Assembly (NCBI RefSeq): GCF_000426225.1
Contig: NZ_AUEY01000035.1
Location: 1-39,705, forward strand
Reading direction: 5' to 3'
Source: Desulforegula conservatrix Mb1Pa
Lineage (GTDB): Bacteria; Desulfobacterota; Desulfobacteria; Desulfobacterales; Desulforegulaceae
DNA length: 39,705 nt
Within the stretch, counting starts at the first letter, position 1. Every line of letters starts with the position of its first letter. The notes below the pieces were generated by a model, which searched no databases, was not told the origin of the DNA, and saw only the letters and a program-made list of their open reading frames with translations. A program made the position numbers and the translations under genes. Positions 8,983 to 18,300 of this stretch are shown here, piece by piece.

Positions 8983-9558
8983 CTACATTTTTACGCTATC
9001 CCAACATGAAGAGACCAATATATTTGAAAGCTCATCATCAAGATCAACAAAACCAAGAAGATGATCCCTCAAAGCCCAGATAAAAGGGGCAAAAGCAAGA
9101 TCAAAAAATATTGGCATAGGCACATCCTTAATTACCTGCTGTTCCCTGCCTTTTTCATAAATATCACGGCAGAAATCATATTTTCCTGAAAAGTTGAAAA
9201 TCTTGTTTCTTCTGAATTCAACGCCATAAGGAGAATTATGAAATTGCTCGCTGTATTTGAAATCAAGGGGGTTATTTTTCAGATATTTTATCATCATTCT
9301 GCCAATATAAAAAAAACACTCCCTAACAGGTCTGCCTTCAGGATAATCGGCCATAAGATAACTTTTGAATCTTTCGTCAAGATCATGATAAAGCTCCCAA
9401 ATAAGCACATCCTTATTTTCAAAATACCTGTAAATAGTACCGGCGCCAACACCGGCCTTTTCTGCAATCAGGGCCATGGGAGCGCCATGAAAGCCGTTTT
9501 CTGCAATGAGTTCCATGGCAGCTTTCACAATTTCTTCTCTTTTGTCAGGTTTACACAT
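8983..9558 (-). CDS. TetR/AcrR family transcriptional regulator
   Basis: A 191-residue repressor. Residues ~5-55 form the TetR helix-turn-helix domain (IVKAAMELIAENGFHGAPM, then AEKAGVGAGTIYRYFENKD, the recognition-helix signature). The C-terminal ~130 residues are a helical ligand-binding domain with no recognisable ligand signature. It is the first gene of the minus-strand efflux operon and very probably controls both itself and the pump: one operator overlaps its own promoter and a perfect one lies before the adaptor gene. AAAGG sits five bases before the ATG. The inducer is unknown. Confidence 0.93.
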   Translation of the reverse strand: MCKPDKREEIVKAAMELIAENGFHGAPMALIAEKAGVGAGTIYRYFENKDVLIWELYHDLDERFKSYLMADYPEGRPVRECFFYIGRMMIKYLKNNPLDFKYSEQFHNSPYGVEFRRNKIFNFSGKYDFCRDIYEKGREQQVIKDVPMPIFFDLAFAPFIWALRDHLLGFVDLDDELSNILVSSCWDSVKM

Positions 9559-9577
9559 ATTGACCTTTCTTAATTAC

Positions 9578-9594
9578 GGAATGAACATTCACTC
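9578..9594. promoter_or_regulatory. TetR-type operator O2
   Basis: GGAATGAACATTCACTC matches the perfect operator at 8950-8967 in all but two positions over 17 bases. It lies 20-36 bp upstream of the tetR start and just downstream of the -10 box, so a bound repressor would cover the transcription start. This predicts autorepression. Confidence 0.75.
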
Positions 9595-9596
9595 GT

Positions 9597-9625
9597 AAAA
9601 TAGAACACGGATTTTTATGTGTCAA
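9597..9625 (-). promoter_or_regulatory. Sigma70-like promoter of the tetR-efflux operon
   Basis: On the minus strand, TTGACA (9625-9620) is followed after exactly 17 bases by TATTTT (9602-9597). The predicted transcript start near 9590 falls inside operator O2. The -35 box matches the consensus perfectly, and the spacing is optimal. Confidence 0.75.
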
Positions 9626-9727
9626 TATTTTTTACACCTCGTTTTTTATGCCACCTTAAAAATTGCCTTTTTGATGTGATAGCCCAAGGAAATCAGCAGC
9701 ACCACACTAAGAAGTGGCCTTCAAATA

Positions 9728-9864
9728 TGACAAAGTCGCAAGAAGTCAAATTATAGTCATTCCGGTGCAGGCTGTAATCCAGAAGCATTTGAAAATATAA
9801 TAATGCCTAATCAAGTCCGGCATGATAACACCCGCCCTTTTTTGACTTTTTGCGAGACCACCAA
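9728..9864 (-). repeat. Repeat I, copy C
   Basis: Inverted copy: TGACAAAGTCGC on the left, CATTCCGGTGCAGGC and TCAAGTCCGGCATGA hairpin parts, then TTTGACTTTTTGCGAGACC. It lies between the efflux promoter and the stop of the lipoprotein gene. Apart from the promoter and operator, it is the only feature seen in the gap 9559-9886. Confidence 0.8.
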
Positions 9865-9886
9865 GACTATACAACCTGACTGAAAT

Positions 9887-10111
9887 TTATTCTTTTTCTA
9901 TGAGAAGCTTCCTCTCCTGCTGGTATCTGTCAAAACTCATGGGCTGCTGCGGCTCGGTCTGTTTTTTTGCGGGGCTATCTTTCATTTCCCTGTCCTGACT
10001 TCTGTTCATGCCTTCATATATTCCCTCGTAGACTTCTTTTTTACTGCATCCTATGGCTGAAACCACAAGCATAAAAAGACATGAACAAATCATTATTTTA
10101 AAAATTTTCAT
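9887..10111 (-). CDS. Small hypothetical lipoprotein
   Basis: A 74-residue protein with a clear lipoprotein signal: two lysines, a hydrophobic stretch (IMICSCLFMLVVSAI), and lipobox SAIGC, giving a mature protein lipidated at about Cys22. The remaining ~50 residues are charged and lack recognisable domains (YEGIYEGMNRSQDREM, QERKLLIEKE). It begins 13 bp after the DUF2905 gene and is last in a surE-DUF2905-lipoprotein unit. Function is unknown. A signal sequence and operon placement make it more likely real than a chance frame. Confidence 0.7.
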   Translation of the reverse strand: MKIFKIMICSCLFMLVVSAIGCSKKEVYEGIYEGMNRSQDREMKDSPAKKQTEPQQPMSFDRYQQERKLLIEKE

Positions 10112-10124
10112 AAAGCTCTCCCAC

Positions 10125-10325
10125 TTATTTTCTCAAAATCCACATCAAAAATGAAATAACAGCGCTGATTATGATCATTGTCATAACAGGAAAATAGAAA
10201 CTGAAACCAGGCCTGTTTATGGATATATCTCCAGGCAGCCTGCCAAAAGGAATCTTAACAAGCCAGGGCCAGAGAATACCGGCAGTAAAAATAAGCAATC
10301 CGGCGATTATTAGAATCTGACGCAT
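10125..10325 (-). CDS. DUF2905 family small membrane protein
   Basis: A 66-residue protein with two transmembrane helices (~4-22 and ~44-63). The central motif KIPFGRLPGDISINRPGFSF is the hallmark of the DUF2905 family. Members of this size occur in many bacteria, often beside DNA-repair or housekeeping genes; no biochemical role is established. The start lies three bases after the surE stop, indicating translational coupling. Confidence 0.9.
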   Translation of the reverse strand: MRQILIIAGLLIFTAGILWPWLVKIPFGRLPGDISINRPGFSFYFPVMTMIIISAVISFLMWILRK

Positions 10326-10328
10326 GGC

Positions 10329-11009
10329 TTAAATCCTTATTTTGCTTACGCTCGCATAACCTGAAAAACACATGTCAATATCAAATCCAGGCTTTCTTGG
10401 CCTGTAATGGATAACGTCACAAAGTATAAAAGTACCGTCCTTCTCCATAAAATCCAGTTTGTACGGGGTCGTATCAGGATCACAAAATCTTGGCTCAGGT
10501 GTTTCATGGTCTTCCTGAAAAGGAAGATTTATATTCAGAAACGTTCCATGACTCAAGTCTATCCCAAGAATGAAATCCAAAAGCTTCGAGGCTGATCTGG
10601 AAGTCACATCCCACATTGGCTTTTTGCCTTCGCCTATATACTGGGAAAGCGCCACGGCCCTTTTCCCCATGAAAGCAGCCTCGCGTGCAGCAGCCACGGT
10701 TCCTGAAACATAAACGTCGGTCCCAAGATTTGCACCGAAGTTTATCCCGGAAAAAACCATGTCAGCATCAGGAGCGATTATTTTCAGCGCCAGCCTTGTG
10801 CAGTCAGCTGGAGTTCCTGCAACCATAAATCTGTTTTTGTCAAGCTCCTTCACGGTGATAGGCTCGCGCATTGTAACCCTGTGGGATATCCCGGACTGCC
10901 CATTTTCAGGAGCAACTATTATAACTTCTCCAACATCATCAAGGGCTTTTTTGAGAGCCTCAAGGCCAGGAGCGTCTATTCCATCATCATTGGTTAAAAC
11001 AATCTTCAA
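10329..11009 (-). CDS. surE: 5'/3'-nucleotidase SurE
   Basis: Metal-dependent survival-protein phosphatase that hydrolyses nucleoside 5'- and 3'-monophosphates. The N-terminal MKIVLTNDDGIDAPGLEAL contains the catalytic DD pair (D8, D9) that binds the divalent metal. Also present are APENGQSGISHRVT and VAGTPADCTRLAL, and the metal/substrate block FSGINFGANLGTDVYVSGTV with its Asn. At 226 residues it is a little shorter than the usual ~250. The start codon is TTG (11009-11007): GAGG lies eight bases upstream and the resulting N-terminus is exactly that of the family. First gene of a three-gene minus-strand unit. Confidence 0.96.
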   Translation of the reverse strand: MKIVLTNDDGIDAPGLEALKKALDDVGEVIIVAPENGQSGISHRVTMREPITVKELDKNRFMVAGTPADCTRLALKIIAPDADMVFSGINFGANLGTDVYVSGTVAAAREAAFMGKRAVALSQYIGEGKKPMWDVTSRSASKLLDFILGIDLSHGTFLNINLPFQEDHETPEPRFCDPDTTPYKLDFMEKDGTFILCDVIHYRPRKPGFDIDMCFSGYASVSKIRI

Positions 11010-11091
11010 GATAATAACCTCAAACTGGATTTTTGATTATTGAAGTCTGATTATTGATCGCAATGGCTATATTAAAAATTAAGACTAAAAA

Positions 11092-11229
11092 TTGACAATG
11101 TCGCAAAAAGTCAAAAAAAATGCGTCGACGTCACGCCGGACTTGTTCCGGCATCTTTGTATTTTCAATTGCCTCTGGATTCCGGCCTTAGCCGGAATGAA
11201 GGTAATCGGACTTTTTGCGAGTCCATCAA
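11092..11229 (+). repeat. Repeat I, copy D
   Basis: One of the best-preserved copies: TTGACAATGTCGCAAAAAGTC at the left, hairpin CGCCGGACTTGTTCCGGC, hairpin ATTCCGGCCTTAGCCGGAAT, and GACTTTTTGCGAGTCCATCAA at the right. It sits between the surE start and the end of mtaB. Confidence 0.88.
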
Positions 11230-11508
11230 AATTCACTAATCAAAAACATCGTTACTATGATGCTTGCGATATTTATCCTTGGAAAAACCCTTTTAAAAAA
11301 GGTGTTTTCCAAAACTTTCTGGTTATGGTGTCTATCTCCTGTTCAGGATATCTGCTACATTTTAAGATAGCATCTTGCAGATTAAAGATGAAGTAACGCC
11401 CCCCATAAAAACCATAAGTTTTTTGCTAAGCTTTTTTTCAAAAAAGCGACCTTTCATAAAAAAGATTGCTTTTCAATTCTGGTGAATAGTTACAAATCAT
11501 CAATCAGC
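11230..11508. other. Non-coding gap with partial repeat II and module III
   Basis: No gene is seen here. At about 11277-11332 there is a hairpin, TTGGAAAAACCCTTTT...AAGGTGTTTTCCAA, followed by AACTTTCTGGTTATGG. It resembles an inverted, degenerate piece of repeat II. At about 11415-11454 there is a module III copy in plus orientation (AAGTTTTTTGCTAAGC, poly-T/poly-A hairpin, GCGACC). CTGGTGAATAGTTACAAAT at 11478-11496 nearly recurs at 36047-36065, again next to a gene's 3' end. Confidence 0.55.
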
Positions 11509-12807
11509 TTAATCTTCAATCCGGCAGATCATGCTTCCTGGTTCGCCTATTTCGACAGCCTTGACCCTGACAAGGGTATTCATATGTTTTGCCGGGCCTT
11601 CGGCAAGCATGGAAATATAATTACCTGAAATGCCTTTAAGCATTCCGGTCTTTTTATCTCTTTTGCTTTCCACCATCATATCAAGGGTTTTTCCGACGTG
11701 ATTCCCATAAAACATGGTTTTCTTTTTTTGGCCCATTTCTCGTATTTCCGCGCATCTTGCCTTCATAACTTCAGGATGGATCTGTTCCTTGAATGTTGCG
11801 GCGGGAGTACCTTTTCTCGGCGAGAATGGAAATGCATGGACATAGGCTATGGGAAGGCTTTCAAGCAGATTGAAGGTATTTCTGAAAAACTCGTCAGTCT
11901 CTCCGGGGAAGCCTGTCAGAACATCAACGCCTATGGCAGCGGACGGGAGTTTTTCATTAATGGATTTTACAAGACCAGCAAAATATTCGGGTGTGTATGG
12001 CCGCCCCATCCTTTTTAGAATATCTGCATCGCCGCTTTGGAGAGGTATATGAAAATGATGGCATATGCGATCTGTCGATGCTGCAAGCTCTATGATTTCA
12101 GGAGCAAGCTCCCTTGGCTCAATGGAACTGAGACGGATTCTCGGCATGTCGTCCAAAGACGTTATTTTTTGAAGAAGGCTTTTAAGATTTGTTTTCGGAT
12201 CAAGGTCATGGCCATAAGCACCGAGATGAATTCCTGTAAGAACCGCTTCCTGTGCGCCCTGGTCCCTGATACGGCGAAGATTTAAAAGAACGTCATCAAA
12301 AGCCATGCTCCTGCTTTTTCCCCTTGCATAAGGAACAATGCAATAGGTGCAGAAAGCTTCGCAACCATCCTGAATTTTCAGGTATGGCCTAGTTCTTTCC
12401 TCAAAAATAGACGGAACAAGACAAGAAAAAGAGTCGCCCAGGCCTTTTGCTTTAAGTTCGTCAAGAGCTGCTCCGGTCTCAAGGAGGTCAGGAATAAGCT
12501 GCTTTTCTTTCTGACCAAGAACATGGGTTACGCCTTCAATCTTTTTAATTTCTTCAGCCTCGGTCTGGGCATAACAGCCCGTTACAACTACAGTCGCTCC
12601 TTCGTGCTCCCTGATCTTGGCCCTGATAGCCTGCCTCGACTGCATTGATGCCTTTCCGGTTACGGTGCAGGTGTTTATTATGCATACATCAGCCTTTTCG
12701 CTTCTGCCTGCTTTTTCCCATCCCCGCCCTTTAAGAATAGAGGCTATGGAATCTGATTCAAACTGATTTACCCTGCATCCGAGGGTGGTTATCACAAACT
12801 TTTTCAT
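11509..12807 (-). CDS. mtaB: tRNA t6A37 methylthiotransferase MtaB
   Basis: Radical-SAM methylthiotransferase that converts t6A at tRNA position 37 to ms2t6A. The N-terminal UPF0004 domain holds three cluster-binding cysteines: C11 in TLGCRVNQ, C47 in NTCTVTG and C78 in VTGCYAQ. The radical-SAM cluster CxxxCxxC is C149, C153, C156 in GCEAFCTYCIVPYARG. GCRVNQ rather than GCQMN, and ~430 residues, point to MtaB and not MiaB or RimO. A TRAM-like C-terminus follows. I chose the ATG at 12807 because MKKF(V/A)I is the usual family start and AAGG is close upstream; an ATG at 12831 would add eight residues. It follows mnmA closely. Confidence 0.95.
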   Translation of the reverse strand: MKKFVITTLGCRVNQFESDSIASILKGRGWEKAGRSEKADVCIINTCTVTGKASMQSRQAIRAKIREHEGATVVVTGCYAQTEAEEIKKIEGVTHVLGQKEKQLIPDLLETGAALDELKAKGLGDSFSCLVPSIFEERTRPYLKIQDGCEAFCTYCIVPYARGKSRSMAFDDVLLNLRRIRDQGAQEAVLTGIHLGAYGHDLDPKTNLKSLLQKITSLDDMPRIRLSSIEPRELAPEIIELAASTDRICHHFHIPLQSGDADILKRMGRPYTPEYFAGLVKSINEKLPSAAIGVDVLTGFPGETDEFFRNTFNLLESLPIAYVHAFPFSPRKGTPAATFKEQIHPEVMKARCAEIREMGQKKKTMFYGNHVGKTLDMMVESKRDKKTGMLKGISGNYISMLAEGPAKHMNTLVRVKAVEIGEPGSMICRIED

Positions 12808-12840
12808 ACAGCCTTTTTGTTGATGGTACATCTTATCAAA

Positions 12841-13929
12841 TCAAGAACGACGGATAAACCCGCCTCCGATTACTTCATCTCTGTCATATAATACAGCTGC
12901 CTGACCAGGAGTTATGGATAGCTGTGGCTCATCGAAAACGACCTCGCAGGAATCCTTGTCAATAATCCTTACATCAGCTTCTGCTGCTTTATGGGCATAT
13001 CTAATTTTGACAGATAGCCTCTGATCTGTAGTTTTCAATTCCCTGAACCAGTTCATCGAATCTACGAGCATTTTCTTTTTGTAGAGCTCTTTTTTAAATC
13101 CTACGACAAGACGATTATTCTCTATATCAAGATCAAGAACGTAATATGGCTCTTTGGCCGGACAGTTGATTCCCCTTCTCTGGCCTATGGTAAAAAGGTG
13201 GAGTCCGTTATGCGTCCCTATTTTTTTACCGTCAGGACTTACAATTTCTCCTGGCCTTGCAGAAAAACCAGGATGTGTCTCCATAAAATCTCCATAACTG
13301 CTCTTGATAAAGCAGATATCCTGGCTTTCCTTTAAAAAAGGCGGAACAAGAACATTATCAGATGCAATTTGTCTGACTTCATTTTTGGTGAGGCCAGAGA
13401 GCGGGAAAATAGCCTTTGCAAAGGCTTCTTTCCTAACCAGGGACAGGAAATAAGACTGATCTTTTGCGGTATCGGTGCTGCTGAAAAGCATTGGCAAGCC
13501 ATATCCTGACATCTCCGCCCTGGCGTAATGGCCTGTGGCAAGATGTCCGGCTCCAAAAAATGACGCCTTTTCAATCATAAGCCCGAATTTTATTTTGGCG
13601 TTACATGCTATGCAAGGATTCGGCGTTAAGCCAGATAGATAAGCCCTGTAGAAATAATCCGAAACCCAGACCCGGAATTCCTTTCTTATGTCAATCACAT
13701 GGACAGGAATTCCGAGCTGATCTGAGATGCTTCTTATTCCGGCTGTTTCTTGGCGGGCATCGCCTGGAAATACGGTATAATGCCCTTGGGCCTCTTCAAT
13801 GGACGGATTATCCTCAAATCCTGTCACAAAATGAAGCCCGAATACGTCAAAGCCCTGCCTTTTAATCAAAAAAGCCGCGACAAGGGAATCAATTCCGCCA
13901 CTGACAGCTACCGCAATTTTATTGTTCAT
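12841..13929 (-). CDS. mnmA: tRNA-specific 2-thiouridylase MnmA
   Basis: Inserts sulfur at C2 of uridine 34 in the tRNAs for Lys, Glu and Gln, using ATP. The PP-loop signature SGGIDSL is at residues 10-16, the first catalytic cysteine C106 is in NPCIACN, and the persulfide cysteine C206 is in QDICFIK. The C-terminal beta-barrel contains FTIGQRRGINCPAKEPYYVL. Length is 362 residues, as usual. The start at 13929 (MNNKIAVAVSGG) matches the family; the longer frame from 14022 would overlap the ferredoxin gene by 82 bases. It lies 11 bp after the ferredoxin gene and just before mtaB, so the three are probably one transcript. Confidence 0.95.
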   Translation of the reverse strand: MNNKIAVAVSGGIDSLVAAFLIKRQGFDVFGLHFVTGFEDNPSIEEAQGHYTVFPGDARQETAGIRSISDQLGIPVHVIDIRKEFRVWVSDYFYRAYLSGLTPNPCIACNAKIKFGLMIEKASFFGAGHLATGHYARAEMSGYGLPMLFSSTDTAKDQSYFLSLVRKEAFAKAIFPLSGLTKNEVRQIASDNVLVPPFLKESQDICFIKSSYGDFMETHPGFSARPGEIVSPDGKKIGTHNGLHLFTIGQRRGINCPAKEPYYVLDLDIENNRLVVGFKKELYKKKMLVDSMNWFRELKTTDQRLSVKIRYAHKAAEADVRIIDKDSCEVVFDEPQLSITPGQAAVLYDRDEVIGGGFIRRS

Positions 13930-13940
13930 GGAATCCAAAA

Positions 13941-14366
13941 TCAGAAAAAATTCTCGTCCTTTGAAGTGATCCTCATTGCCCTTGTTGGGCATGTGGGCAC
14001 GCAAAGCTGACATATGCTGCATTTCTTCTGGTCAAAAACTATATTCATTTCAGGTCTCTGGGCATAAAGTGCGCCGGTCGGGCAGACAGCTGTGCATGCT
14101 CCGCAATGAACGCATTTGTCTTCATCCCGCAGAACCTCGCTTTCAGCCTTCTGGATATCAACGCCCTGCTCTTTCAAAAAATCAATTCCCCTTTTGAACT
14201 TATCTTTTTCACCGGACAGTTCAAGAACCATTATCCCTTCCCTGCGAGGGAAGATCTGGGCGTGCAAAATATTGAAAATCAGATCAAAATCCTTAGATAG
14301 AAGACAAACGAGCGGCTTCTGGGTTTCGCTTGCAGGGAATCTTAAAACCAAAATCTGTGAGTTCAA
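13941..14366 (-). CDS. NIL-domain 4Fe-4S ferredoxin
   Basis: A 141-residue protein. Residues ~5-75 form a NIL domain (ligand-binding fold named after a motif in ABC transporters; TQKPLVCLLSKDFDLIFNIL, PRREGIMVLELSGE). Residues ~80-135 carry two [4Fe-4S] motifs, CVHCGACTAVCP and CSICQLCVPTCP, all eight cysteines present. Such NIL-ferredoxins occur in anaerobes and are often linked to sulfur or methionine metabolism. Here the gene leads an operon with mnmA and mtaB, which suggests it supplies electrons or sulfur to tRNA thiolation; that role is inference from position. Confidence 0.92.
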   Translation of the reverse strand: MNSQILVLRFPASETQKPLVCLLSKDFDLIFNILHAQIFPRREGIMVLELSGEKDKFKRGIDFLKEQGVDIQKAESEVLRDEDKCVHCGACTAVCPTGALYAQRPEMNIVFDQKKCSICQLCVPTCPTRAMRITSKDENFF

Positions 14367-14469
14367 AACAATCCTCCGGAAAAATATTTATTACAGACTT
14401 TACTCAGGATTTATTATCCAGAGAGCAGGTCTATACTTTTAGTTCAATATAAAGTAAGCTTCATGAATG

Positions 14470-14595
14470 CGGAAAAAGTTCGGGTTTCAGTCATTCCTAA
14501 GCAGGCCGGAGTCCGTAAAAAACTGAAAATACCGGAGCCGGATCAAGCCAGACATGACGATTGCGCTTATATTTGCCTTTTTGCGAGTCCATCAA
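14470..14595 (-). repeat. Repeat I, copy E (degenerate)
   Basis: Inverted copy with a decayed left end (GCGGAAAAAGTTCGGG), hairpin parts CATTCCTAAGCAGGCCGGA and GAGCCGGATCAAGCCAGACATGACG, and a right end reading CTTTTTGCGAGTCCATCAA. It lies upstream of the ferredoxin gene. Confidence 0.7.
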
Positions 14596-14632
14596 GCTGA
14601 ACCATTATCACAACTTAAACAGTACCGTGTCA

Positions 14633-14674
14633 ATAAAAGTCATAACATAAAAGTCATAACATAAAAGTCATAAC
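14633..14674 (+). repeat. Short tandem repeat, 3 x 14 bp
   Basis: The unit ATAAAAGTCATAAC occurs three times in perfect tandem, followed by AATCTATTATC. It sits in a gene-free stretch with no ORF nearby. It could be a small iteron-like protein-binding array or slippage-prone DNA; nothing else identifies it. Confidence 0.85.
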
Positions 14675-15105
14675 AATCTATTATCTATACGATCAATATT
14701 TTGCATTAATCCAAGTATAATATTATAATATCAAAAAATCAGGCTCTTTTCCCCTTAAGTGCGGAGAAGGGTATATATCTAACTATTTGATATTCAAATC
14801 TAAAAAGCTGCCTCCGGTGGGTCGTTTTTTGGAAAAAGCTCCTCAAAAACTTTCAATAATTTAAATAATGGGCTGTGATCATAAAAAAACTTAAAGTTTT
14901 TGAGGGGACTTAAGGAGCTTTTTATAGAAAGTTTCCCAAGAAAAAAAATAAAAACATTTTGTTCTACATATTTCAACATTTAACTGGAACATAGCCCCAA
15001 ATTAACCTTACTTATTGTATTTTGCCATATTCTCTTTTGGCGCTCAAAATGACAAAAAAACGAGGGATATTGGCGCTGCAAATATATTGATCAGACAATT
15101 AATGA
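14675..15105. other. Non-coding gap with module III copies
   Basis: Part of the ~970-bp gap between the ferredoxin gene and the first kinase. It holds a module III copy in minus orientation (14809-14853: GCCTCCGGTGGGTCG, hairpin, GCTCCTCAAAAACTTT), a second partial copy in plus orientation (14891-14930), and a short motif TTTAACTGGAACATAG (about 14979-14994). No credible coding sequence was seen. Confidence 0.55.
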
Positions 15106-15240
15106 TTGAAGGACTTGCAAAAATCAAAAAAAATATCAGAGTCATGCCGGACTTGATCCGGCATCTTTGTATTTTCAGATATTTCTGGATTCAGGACTTC
15201 GCCGGAATGACATAAATCTGACTTTTTGCGAGTCCATCAA
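15106..15240 (+). repeat. Repeat I, copy F
   Basis: Well preserved. Both ends are of the TTGA(T/A)GGACT(C/T)GC type. The inner hairpins are GCCGGACTTGATCCGGC and ATTCAGGACTTCGCCGGAAT. It ends 93 bp upstream of the hybrid kinase start. Its translation gives a spurious short ORF. Confidence 0.88.
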
Positions 15241-15333
15241 AGCTTACGCCGCCATCAACAAAAATGCCCCTTGAATAAGAACTGGAAAGCCCGCCGGTTC
15301 ATGCTGACTTTAATAGTCCACGGAGTTACATAG

Positions 15334-18300
15334 ATGCCCGATCTTTTTAATAAAATATTCAAAAGAACCCTTTCAAGCGATCTAATAATAGGATTAACAG
15401 CTGTATTCGGCCTTTTTTTCATTTCATCCAGCACTTTGTATTATTTTTACTTTTCATATAATTTTCACAGCACTCTCATGGCAAGAACGGAATCAGTGAG
15501 CAGCAAAATATCTGAGGTACTCAGCCCGGCGATCTGGAATCTCGACTACCTAATCATCGACCATGTCACATCAGCATACCTTGATTCTTCGGATATTACA
15601 GGGATCATAATAACCCTTGAAGACGGATCCATTGTCTATAAAAGAGAGCCGGCCAGTAAAGAAGACACAGTTTACCTTAAAAAGGAAATATTATCCCGGA
15701 GATCCGAAATAAAAACAAGAGTGATAGGCTATGCAGAGATATGGTTTTCAACAGCCGGAATCAAAAAAACCATGCAGCTCATGATCTACATTCTGAGCGG
15801 CATTGTAACAGGAGCCTTGTCCCTCATTGTCATCACCACTCATTTTCTGATGAAAAAACTTCTGAGCGAGCCTCTTCAGAATCTAATAACAGGGACCAAG
15901 GCAATAGCATGCGAAGAATACACAGGTGCTCTGCCTGAAGTACCCCATAAGGATATCAACAAGATTATTGAAGCTGTTAATATTATGGGTGAGCAGATCA
16001 ACTCACGAACAGGCGCCTTAAGAAAAGAAATAGAAGAAAAAATTGCGGCTGAAAAAGCCCTGGCCGAATCAGAAAAAAAATATCGTGGGATATTTGAAAG
16101 CGCCATTGAAGGGATCTTCAGGGTATCTGCGGACGGAACAACATTCATAGAAGCAAATCCTTCAATGGCTACAATCCTTGGTTACGACTCCCCGGAAGAC
16201 CTTATCAGCTCAGTAAAAAACATAAAAAAACAGATCTATGAAAAAGAATCAGAGGCAGTCGATACTTTTGCACAGATCACCAGCCATAAAGCTGCACGCT
16301 ATTTTGAAACAAGACTCGTCAGAAAAAGCGGCCTCCCAATCTGGGCATCAATAAAAGCGACTTCAGAAAAAGATGAAAAAGGCAATGTTCTTTATATTGA
16401 AGGGCTAATGGAAGACATAACCAACAGAAAACTTGCCGAAGAAGCGTTGAGATGTGCCAAGGACGAGCTTGAAATACGTGTAAAACAAAGGACAGAGGAA
16501 CTTCAGAAAGCTTATGTAAAAATCAAACAGGCCAACACAAAGCTTAAAAACGACGCTGACAAGCTCAATCTTTTTGCAAGCCAGATGGAGCTTAAGAATA
16601 TCGAACTGGCAAACGCCAAGGAAATAGCTGACGCTGCCACCAGGGCCAAGAGTGAATTCCTCGCAAACATGAGTCATGAAATAAGAACGCCTATGAATGC
16701 GGTCATAGGCATGTCCCATCTTGCCCTTATGACCGATCTCACTCCACAGCAGAAGGATTATGTGACCAAAATCCAGAATTCAGCCCATTCCCTCCTTGGC
16801 ATCATCAATGACATCCTCGATTTTTCAAAGATCGAGGCTGGCAAAATGAGTATGGAATCCATTGAATTCACACTCGACGGAATACTTGGAAAACTTACGT
16901 CCCAAATAGCTCTGAAAGCCTATGAAAAAGGTATTGAGCTCATATTCTGGACTGACCCTGCAATACCGATATTTCTGATGGGAGACCCCCTTAGACTGGA
17001 ACAGATTCTCCTCAACCTGCTCAGCAACAGCCTCAAATTCACCCAACAGGGCTCTGTGAGGGTAAATGCAAGATTCCTCGATAAACTGGACGATAATATC
17101 TGGCTGCTATTTGATGTGACAGATACAGGCATAGGCATGACAAAAGAGCAGCTGGAAAACCTTTTTAACGCATTTACCCAGGCTGACGCATCCACAACAA
17201 GAAGATACGGAGGCACTGGTTTAGGACTTACCATTACAAAAAGACTGGTTGAACTAATGAATGGTGAAATCAGGGTGGAGAGCGAGTATTCAAAAGGGTC
17301 GACATTTACATTTACGGTAAAGCTCGGAATCGCCAAAAACCAGAATCCTGCTCCTGTTCAGATATGCGATATCAAGGGTAAAAAGGCTCTTATTGTTGAT
17401 GATCACCCTGGCAGCAGGGAAATTTTGAGCGAATACCTAAAAAACATCTCGATCACCCCATTCTCGGTTACCAATGCTGAGGAAGGAATCAAACTTCTCA
17501 CAGATTCGGATGGAAGCGCCTTTGATGTTGTTATGATGGATTGGAAAATGCCTGGTATGAATGGCATTGAAGCCTCAAAAGTCATCAAGGACAATAAATC
17601 TGCCAAAATGCCGCCAATTGTTCTTGTCACCGCATATGGTCAGGAAATTAATGAAAACGAAAAAAAATATATTGATGAAATAATTCAAAAGCCGATTACA
17701 ATCTCCTCGGTATTTGAAGCTGTAACAAAAATCTTCTGTAAAACTGTAACAAAGAAAAGCGAAACATCCCGAAGGTATACGATTAAACCTTTACCTGTAA
17801 AGCTTAAGGTTCTGCTTGTTGAGGACAATGATGTAAACAGACAGCTAGGATTTGAACTCCTTAGAAAAGCTGGCGCAGAAGTAAAATTTGCCTTTAACGG
17901 CCAGGATGCCGTTAATATTGTTAAGCAAGAAAAATTTGACATAATCCTGATGGACATCCAGATGCCGGTAATGGATGGGTATGAAGCATCAAGACAGATA
18001 AGAGCTCTACCTGAATCCTCTACAACACCAATAATAGCCATGACAGCCAGCGCAATGTCAGGGGACAGGGAAAAGGCCATCGAGGCAGGGATGAATGACC
18101 ATATCCCAAAACCGATTGAGCCGTCACACCTCATAGAGACTCTTTTCAAATGGGGCGTAAGCGAATCAGAAAACAACAAAGACAATTATCCTAGATCAGA
18201 AGAAAAAGACGTTAAGCCTGCAATGAAAAACCTTAAGGGATTCAATACAGAAGAAGGCCTTAAACGCTCTGGCTGGAATCCTGATTTATATAAAAAACTG

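Noticed and set aside
13930-14022. Longer MnmA start at 14022
   Set aside because: It would overlap the ferredoxin gene by 82 bases and add 31 residues absent from MnmA; MNNKIAVAVSGG is the expected start.
15015-15215. Short ORFs reading like MPDLIRHLCIFRYFWIQ (also at 2675 and 32098)
   Set aside because: They are translations of repeat I, recurring in several gaps; such frames are often misannotated as genes.
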